Notes under the pieces: model-generated
The model's database searches: none
What the model was told of the DNA's origin: nothing
Seen by the model: only the letters and a program-made list of their open reading frames with translations
Origin: Planctomycetaceae bacterium
GTDB taxonomy: Bacteria; Planctomycetota; Planctomycetia; Planctomycetales; Planctomycetaceae
Assembly: GCA_027080405.1 (NCBI GenBank)
Contig: JALWSL010000236.1
Span: forward strand, 1 to 7,111
Length of the DNA stretch: 7,111 nucleotides
Reading direction: 5' to 3'
Made by a program: the position numbers and the translations under genes
In this document: in pieces, positions 1 to 4,696 of the stretch
How positions within the stretch are numbered: the stretch's first letter is position 1
Layout: every line of letters begins with the position of its first letter

Positions 1-2048
1 TCAACCGGGCTCGTCGTGATCCTCTTGCCGAGGCGGCTCGGTTGGGACTGGATCAGGCCCAGACCGATGTTTTTGTCAGCCAGGGAACCGACCCGGTTCA
101 GGCATTGGCGGCGAACGAGTTTCTGGCCCGGGCGAGCAGGGATCACTCTGTCGATATGTTGGCCAGAACGTTTTTCAGTCATGTGAACCCGGATGGTGAT
201 TCGTTCGATGTGCGGGCTTTTGATGCCGGTTACGACTTCAATCTTCTGGCTGAAAATCTGGAAATGATTTCCGGTATCGGGCTTGATCAGGCGACAATCC
301 AGCAGATGCACGACCAGATGATTCTGAATCCGATCAAGCGTTTGAACCTGCTTGATGGAACCTATCGGGAATTCGGGGCGGGTATCCGTGACAGTGCCGC
401 GTTGAACTCTTCTGTTGCGACGGATTTGCTGGGACGGGAAGATGCGACGGGGGCCTTCATTACGGGAGTTGTATTCGCCGATAATTCCGGTGCCACCCCG
501 ATCGATGACGATTTCTATTCCCTCGGCGAAGCGATTCGCAGTGGCCGTGTTCGAGCGACCAATCAGGCCACTGGGGAAGCCTTCGAAAGGGAGATCGGAG
601 TTTCCGGTGCGTATTCTTTGCGAGTTCCCGATGGCATCTACGATGTGATCATCTATGGTGGCGGACTGGGAACCGAAACGTACGCAGTCAGGGATGTCGT
701 CGTCAGTGGCCAGAACCAGAAAGTCGACTTCGATGTTTCGGCACTTGCTCCTGAAACGCCTACGGTTGGTATCGCCGGGTTTGAAGATGGAAACTGGTGG
801 CTCAGCACTCAGGACGGAGGCAATTGGCAAACAGGTTTCTGGGGGCAGTTCCCCGTTTCGACATTGAAGGCAACAGCCACCGGCGACTTCAATGGAGATG
901 GTCTGTACGATGTAGCCGGTTGGGCGAACGATGGCAATTGGTATCTTGGTCTCGGCCAGTCGAATGGTTCGCTCGCTGTTTCAGTTTGGAACGGGTGGTC
1001 CTCGAATGATGCCACAGAAGTGCTGACTGGCGACTTCAACGGAGATGGGCGAGACGATCTGGCCGCTCGGGATTCTGCCGGTTTCTGGTGGGTAGCCGAG
1101 TCGCAGGGAAACACCTTTACGACCCAAACCTGGGGCAAGTGGAATGCGGCTTCCAACTGGAAAGATCTTCGCGTTGGCGATTTCAACAATGATGGTCGGG
1201 ACGACGTGATTGGCCGCGCCAAATCGGGCCGGTTGACTGTTGGGCTTTCCAATGGGACGAAGTTCAACAGTTCCAAGTGGGGCCAATGGAGCAAATCGGT
1301 GACCTGGCAGGATGTTTCTGTTGGCGATTTCAATGGAGATGGAAGAGCAGATATCACCGGTCGGGCGAATTCCGGCATCTGGCGAACGAGTCTGTCTCAA
1401 GGAAACAGCTTCGCTACATCCTCCTGGAAGAAGTGGACGACCTCCGGCAATTGGAATGACGTGGTCGTTGGAGACTTCAACGGCGACGGAAAAGATGATA
1501 TTGCCGGTCGCAGAGACAGCAACAAATGGTGGATCGGTGTGTCGAGAGGCACGCTGTTCCGCACCACGTTCTGGGGGAAGTGGGACGTGTCGGAAACCTG
1601 GAGTGATGTTGTTGTCGCCGATTTCAACAGCGACGGCAAGGACGACATCTCCGGCCGCAACAGTCTGGGACAATGGGATAACCTGATTTCCCAGGGAAGC
1701 AGTTTCCTGAACAGCGCCGGTCCGCAATGGAATCCTGCCTTGAACTGGACGGCTGTTTTCGCCGGGAACTATATTGGATCGGTTACGCCGGTATTACCAC
1801 CGTCGGCTCCGTCCGCCCCTGCAAGCGCACCAGGTTCCTCGTCTGATAGCGGGAATCAGGGGGGGACTTCTCTGGTGTTCTCAGCATCAAAGTCTTCAGA
1901 TTCCAATAACAGCCAACCGGCGCAACAGAATAATTCCTCCCAAGGAAAACAGAGTTCTCCTGCCGCTGCACCGGCATCTGATTCGTCGGATGTCGTTGAG
2001 GAAATGTTCGGTGATTCAAAACTGCTCGATTTGCTTAACCAGGTATGA
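1..2048 (+). CDS. CAP-domain protein with VCBS/FG-GAP repeat propeller (5' partial)
   Basis: The frame is open from the window edge (first full codon at 3) to TGA 2046-2048, so the N-terminus and any signal peptide lie outside. Residues are numbered from the TTG at 42, which I do not think is the real start because conserved CAP sequence (NRARRDPLAEAARLG) precedes it. About residues 1-125 form a CAP/SCP-like domain: H35 in RDHSVDM, the FFSH segment with H47, and E71 in LAENL. The usual SPGHR-type histidine is Lys99 in NPIKRLNLL. Residues about 138-233 resemble a carboxypeptidase-regulatory or SdrB-like beta-sandwich. Residues about 243-580 hold Trp-rich VCBS/FG-GAP repeats with six intact calcium-type loops (D-x-N-x-D-G-x-x-D). 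The tail (about 585-668) is Ser/Pro/Ala/Asn/Gln-rich and ends in a short acidic-hydrophobic segment. I infer an extracellular or surface protein of unknown substrate. The domain calls are firm, the function is not. No neighbour clearly shares its role. Confidence 0.9.
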   Translation, partial: NRARRDPLAEAARLGLDQAQTDVFVSQGTDPVQALAANEFLARASRDHSVDMLARTFFSHVNPDGDSFDVRAFDAGYDFNLLAENLEMISGIGLDQATIQQMHDQMILNPIKRLNLLDGTYREFGAGIRDSAALNSSVATDLLGREDATGAFITGVVFADNSGATPIDDDFYSLGEAIRSGRVRATNQATGEAFEREIGVSGAYSLRVPDGIYDVIIYGGGLGTETYAVRDVVVSGQNQKVDFDVSALAPETPTVGIAGFEDGNWWLSTQDGGNWQTGFWGQFPVSTLKATATGDFNGDGLYDVAGWANDGNWYLGLGQSNGSLAVSVWNGWSSNDATEVLTGDFNGDGRDDLAARDSAGFWWVAESQGNTFTTQTWGKWNAASNWKDLRVGDFNNDGRDDVIGRAKSGRLTVGLSNGTKFNSSKWGQWSKSVTWQDVSVGDFNGDGRADITGRANSGIWRTSLSQGNSFATSSWKKWTTSGNWNDVVVGDFNGDGKDDIAGRRDSNKWWIGVSRGTLFRTTFWGKWDVSETWSDVVVADFNSDGKDDISGRNSLGQWDNLISQGSSFLNSAGPQWNPALNWTAVFAGNYIGSVTPVLPPSAPSAPASAPGSSSDSGNQGGTSLVFSASKSSDSNNSQPAQQNNSSQGKQSSPAAAPASDSSDVVEEMFGDSKLLDLLNQV
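885..1766 (+). repeat. Six tandem 147-bp (49-aa) VCBS/FG-GAP units inside the CAP protein
   Basis: The first Asp of each calcium loop falls at 885, 1032, 1179, 1326, 1473 and 1620, so the spacing is exactly 147 bp each time. The loops read DFNGDGLYD, DFNGDGRDD, DFNNDGRDD, DFNGDGRAD, DFNGDGKDD and DFNSDGKDD. Asp1, Asn3, Asp5, Gly6 and Asp9 are kept in all six. Between loops the units share a pattern of a Trp-containing strand, an S-x-G turn and a W-G-x-W segment. A half-unit precedes the array (about 768-884). A seventh loop at 1767 is degenerate (NYIGS in place of DFNGD). The DNA copies have diverged, so the repeat is old and held at the protein level. This suggests a closed seven-bladed propeller, which is an inference from the count. 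Confidence 0.93.
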
Positions 2049-2077
2049 AGTTCACCAATTGAGCTCGTGAATTGACG

Positions 2078-2123
2078 GAATCCGTTTCAGTGTGCAGTGT
2101 GCAACTGGAGCGGATTCTTTTTT
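2078..2123 (+). terminator. Strong intrinsic terminator of the CAP/VCBS gene
   Basis: The left arm 2078-2091 (GAATCCGTTTCAGT) pairs with 2104-2117 (ACTGGAGCGGATTC) over 14 positions, two of them U-G wobbles. The loop is 12 nt, and six T follow directly at 2118-2123. It begins 30 bases after the stop of the CAP gene. There is no matching T-run on the other strand, so it should act on rightward transcription only and not on the convergent phosphoesterase gene. Confidence 0.85.
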
Positions 2124-2170
2124 GCCATTGTCTGGCCCCCCGTAGCTTGTGCCGGAGTTCGAGCGGGCAA

Positions 2171-2887
2171 TCAGTTTTTGGGGATTTCGGTGCTTCCCGA
2201 TCTTAGAATACGCGATGCGGCCTGGATAGCCTGTTCAGAAAGGCCTGCATTGGTCATCTGTTCGATCGTTTTGTCGATATCGTACTCGATCCGCTTCAAC
2301 CGGATTTCACCATTTTCGATAACGGCGTAACTGGCCCGAGGGTCGCCATCGCGAGGTTGCCCAACGCTTCCCGGGTTAAGAACCTGTTTCTGCTTCAATG
2401 GGCAGATGTACGGAAAATGGGTATGTCCGACACAGACAATGTCGGCCTCGATTTCCCTGAGACGCTTTTCCCACACATCCGGGGCATTGGGCAGATACTC
2501 ATTGAGGGGATCGCGGGGAGAAGCATGGACAAGATAGAACCGCAAACCATCCAGTTCAATTTCCAGCGAGAGGGGCAGTCTCGCCAAGTAGTTGAGGTCT
2601 CTTTGGGAAAGGGAATCCCAGTGGTAGTTGCGTGTTTCATTGCGTAAAAGTTTGAAATCGGATTCCGGTTCGCTGGGCTGGATGAACTGGGCGACGGCAT
2701 GATCGTGATTCCCACGAATCACACCGTTGGCATGATCACGCACCCAGGCAATGACATTGCGGGCACCTGTTGCGTAATCGACAAGATCTCCCACAACCAG
2801 ACACGCATCGTAATCCTGTTCATGAGAAATCACGGCACCAAGAGCGGGCCAGTTCGCATGAATATCGGAAAGCACAAGTATTCGCAT
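2171..2887 (-). CDS. YfcE/MJ0936-like metallophosphoesterase
   Basis: This 238-residue protein is a complete small calcineurin-like phosphoesterase (Metallophos_2 type). All dimetal motifs are present in order: D8-x-H10 in LSDIHAN, G33-D34-x-x-D37, G59-N60-H61-D62, H121 in VHASP, and G154-H155-T156-H157. The segment at 171-190 with NPGSVGQPRDGDPRASY is typical of YfcE/MJ0936-like phosphodiesterases. Known members hydrolyse phosphodiester or phosphomonoester bonds with Mn or other divalent metals. The physiological substrate cannot be read from sequence. There is no signal peptide, so it is probably cytosolic. The start is ATG (complement of 2885-2887). Only a weak GGGA lies about 10 bases upstream, inside a small CCCG/CGGG hairpin (2898-2908). 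The gene is convergent with the CAP gene and divergent from the sialidase-like gene, so it is likely transcribed alone. A minor C-terminal helical extension follows the core. Confidence 0.93.
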   Translation of the reverse strand: MRILVLSDIHANWPALGAVISHEQDYDACLVVGDLVDYATGARNVIAWVRDHANGVIRGNHDHAVAQFIQPSEPESDFKLLRNETRNYHWDSLSQRDLNYLARLPLSLEIELDGLRFYLVHASPRDPLNEYLPNAPDVWEKRLREIEADIVCVGHTHFPYICPLKQKQVLNPGSVGQPRDGDPRASYAVIENGEIRLKRIEYDIDKTIEQMTNAGLSEQAIQAASRILRSGSTEIPKN

Positions 2888-3262
2888 CGGTGTTTATCCC
2901 GTCTCGGGCAAGTCAGAGCATCCTGGCATACAGTTTACAACGAGGGTTTCGCAAATTCATTCGCAACCTCACCAGAATAGCCAATGGGCAATGGGGTTGC
3001 CAGAAGCCTTCGTGGAGATTTGCAAGATACATCAGCAGGGCAGCGGCATGACCAGCGAGATTGCTCCAGCCAACGCGGTTCACTACGATACGATCACAAG
3101 GATGCGATTGCGACGGTGTGAGAGGGCGGTTTCATTAACGGGCCAGACAGGCTCGCGCAGAACTGTTGGTGTCGATTATCCGTTTTCATCGGAAGTTGTA
3201 AGCAGAAGTGTTTTCAGGGAACGTTGGCAACGGCAGAAATCAAATAGAAAAGAGCGGACGCA
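2888..3262. other. Divergent intergenic region, no gene seen
   Basis: This 375-bp gap separates two divergent genes and should hold both promoters. No open frame in it looks coding: the available frames are short, overlap the flanking genes and carry no domain. Visible details are a direct repeat TTCGCAA at 2948-2954 and 2960-2966, and a small inverted repeat GGCAA/TTGCC at 2987-3001. A weak sigma70-like pair for the rightward gene is TTGCTC at 3061-3066, a 17-base gap, then TACGAT at 3084-3089. If used, that promoter would leave a leader of about 165 bases. None of these is strong enough to be called as a site. Confidence 0.6.
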
Positions 3263-4390
3263 GTGCATTTGGAGAATATCAGTACCGGTGTACTCTTCAG
3301 AAACGAGAAGCCTCATCTGAAAAGCATTCATGCGTACTTTCCGTCTGTCGCCTTGATGCCGGACGGTTCGCTGATATCGATGTATGTACTGGGGGAGGCG
3401 TTTGAGTCGATCAATCAGAATGTCCATCTTTCCCGCTCTGCCGACAATGGTCGGACATGGAAACACCTGGGAGCGGTTTGCAAGGCGAATTCTGATCGCG
3501 CCACATCAACTTTTGGGCGAATTGCAGCTACTGAAGACGGAGAACTGATCGTGAATCTGGTTCGTTTTGATCGCTCCTTGCATCCGCAGGAAGGGCTTTC
3601 GCACCCGGAAACATTGGGGCTTGCACCGAGCGAGATGATCCTGATCCGCTCTCGGGACGGCGGCGAAACTTGGAGCGACGAACAGAAGATCTCTCCTCCT
3701 TTGGATGGGCCGGAGTTCGAGTTGTGCAGTCCCATTACGTTTCTGCGGGATGGTCGCTGGATTTTGCCTACTTCGACCTGGCGAAACTGGGAGGGGAAAT
3801 CTCCCCATGGAGACCGAATGGTTGCATTTGTGTCCGAAGATCGGGGAAAAACGTGGCCCCGTTACTTCGATATTATGCACAGCGAGAAAGAGCCACTCTT
3901 TTTCTGGGAATCCAAAATTGTTGAATTCCCGGATGGGCGATTGCTGGCGGTTGCCTGGTGCTACGATGAAATAGCGAAAGAAGATCGCCCCAATCAATTT
4001 TCCATCAGCGAGGATGGCGGAGAAACGTGGAGTCCGTACGCTTCAACCGGCTTGTGTGGGCAGACATTGACTCCCTTGCTTCTGGAAGATGGAAAGATAC
4101 TGAATATCTATCGACGAATGGATCGTCCCGGCTTGTGGGCCTGCGTGGCTGAACTTGATCGGGGGAATTGGGTCAACCTTTGGCAACAGCCGCTTTGGGG
4201 ACATAACTCGCAGGAAGGATTGACGATCGCAGGGGAGAACATGTCCGAAAATTTCGCGGCCTTGAAATTCGGGGCACCACACATTTTGCGACTGCCCGAT
4301 GGTGATCTGTTCGTCACGTTTTGGTGTTATGAACAGTGCGTCAGTGTTATTCGCTGGTTCCGTTTCAATCTCGATCAGAAGCCAGCCTGA
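3263..4390 (+). CDS. Sialidase-family (BNR/Asp-box) protein
   Basis: This 375-residue protein has four Asp boxes (S-x-D-x-G-x-T-W): 59-66 SADNGRTW, 130-137 SRDGGETW, 191-198 SEDRGKTW and 249-256 SEDGGETW. Recurrent LPDG/FPDG strand turns (32-35, 221-225, 343-347) fit a six-bladed sialidase-type propeller. The family includes exo-alpha-sialidases, but planctomycetes carry many relatives of unknown substrate. No F/Y-R-I-P motif is visible at the N-terminus, where AYFPSVALMPDG stands, so true sialidase activity is doubtful. There is no signal peptide, so the protein is probably cytosolic. The frame opens after a TAG at 3245. The GTG at 3263 was chosen because purine-rich AAAAGAG lies about 8 bases upstream; the TTG at 3269 is the alternative. 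It lies alone, divergent from the phosphoesterase, with a 306-bp gap to the next gene. Glycoside hydrolase activity on another sugar, or none, remains possible. Confidence 0.85.
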   Translation: MHLENISTGVLFRNEKPHLKSIHAYFPSVALMPDGSLISMYVLGEAFESINQNVHLSRSADNGRTWKHLGAVCKANSDRATSTFGRIAATEDGELIVNLVRFDRSLHPQEGLSHPETLGLAPSEMILIRSRDGGETWSDEQKISPPLDGPEFELCSPITFLRDGRWILPTSTWRNWEGKSPHGDRMVAFVSEDRGKTWPRYFDIMHSEKEPLFFWESKIVEFPDGRLLAVAWCYDEIAKEDRPNQFSISEDGGETWSPYASTGLCGQTLTPLLLEDGKILNIYRRMDRPGLWACVAELDRGNWVNLWQQPLWGHNSQEGLTIAGENMSENFAALKFGAPHILRLPDGDLFVTFWCYEQCVSVIRWFRFNLDQKPA

Positions 4391-4430
4391 GGCAAATACT
4401 CTCGGCCTTTTTTTGCCGACTGATATTTTT
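4391..4430 (+). terminator. Possible weak terminator after the sialidase-like gene
   Basis: GGCAAA at 4391-4396, directly after the stop codon, can pair with TTTGCC at 4412-4417. A run of seven T (4408-4414) partly overlaps the right arm, and five more T lie at 4426-4430. An alternative stem is CGGC 4403-4406 with GCCG 4415-4418. Both stems are short, so termination may be weak. Confidence 0.4.
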
Positions 4431-4493
4431 CCCGTGGTTTCCGTCGTGTTCGCAAACAGAAACGGGCTTGATCGAATTGGCGTATCCGTCCGT

Positions 4494-4546
4494 TTTGCGG
4501 CCAGTGCATTGATTCTCCGATTGAATGCCTGTTAAAGTGGCCGAAA
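4494..4546 (+). other. Imperfect nested inverted repeat (hairpin 1 of the leader)
   Basis: CGGCCA at 4498-4503 pairs with TGGCCG at 4538-4543. Outside a bulged G4497, TTT 4494-4496 pairs with AAA 4544-4546. Inside, GCATT 4506-4510 pairs with AATGC 4524-4528 around a 13-base loop. No T-run follows, so it is not a terminator. It could be an RNA structure or protein site; its role is unknown. Confidence 0.4.
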
Positions 4547-4579
4547 GGGAATGACTGCTTTTCGAGTTCTGAAACAGAA

Positions 4580-4644
4580 GCCGATTCCGAACGCTCTTTA
4601 TCCTGTTATCACGCAAGTTCCTGGCAGGTCGTGTTCGAATCGGC
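4580..4644 (+). other. Imperfect nested inverted repeat (hairpin 2 of the leader)
   Basis: GCCGATTC at 4580-4587 pairs with GAATCGGC at 4637-4644. Past a single bulged C4588 the stem continues as GAAC 4589-4592 with GTTC 4633-4636, giving 12 pairs. A small inner stem CCTG 4602-4605 with CAGG 4625-4628 is also possible. An A-run (4651-4656), not a T-run, follows, so this is not a rightward terminator. It ends 52 bases before the dehydrogenase start codon. Confidence 0.45.
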
Positions 4645-4683
4645 GGCTGGAAAAAATCTTCAGTGTTCATCCCTGTTGAGATC

Positions 4684-4690
4684 GAGGAGG
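4684..4690 (+). promoter_or_regulatory. Shine-Dalgarno that fixes a TTG start
   Basis: GAGGAGG sits six bases before the TTG at 4697. It is the strongest ribosome binding site in the window. The in-frame ATG at 4736 has no such sequence before it. Confidence 0.8.
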
Positions 4691-4696
4691 GATTCC

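Larger units (their letters stand above)
4391..4696. other. Intergenic region / structured leader before the dehydrogenase gene
   Basis: This 306-bp stretch has no convincing gene. It holds the possible terminator at its left end, two imperfect nested hairpins (4494-4546 and 4580-4644), and the Shine-Dalgarno of the next gene at its right end. A weak promoter-like pair is TTGATT at 4509-4514, 17 bases, then TTAAAG at 4532-4537, but it lies inside the first hairpin. I could not match the region to a known riboswitch or small RNA class. Confidence 0.6.

Noticed and set aside
809..1727. Two long minus-strand open frames (809-1378 and 981-1727) opposite the repeat array
   Set aside because: The 147-bp repeat is an exact multiple of three, so an antisense frame free of stops in one unit stays open through all. 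Their translations show only periodic Pro/Ser-rich text and no domain.
2991..3320. A 109-codon plus-strand frame across the divergent intergenic region
   Set aside because: It starts at a non-ATG codon without a ribosome binding site, overlaps the sialidase-like gene and has no recognisable motif.
3506..3997. A 163-codon minus-strand open frame opposite the sialidase-like gene
   Set aside because: It mirrors the Asp-box coding region and carries no domain of its own.
4580..4656. Hairpin 4580-4644 read as a terminator
   Set aside because: The base run after the right arm is A, not T, on the plus strand, and no T-run follows the stem on the minus strand.
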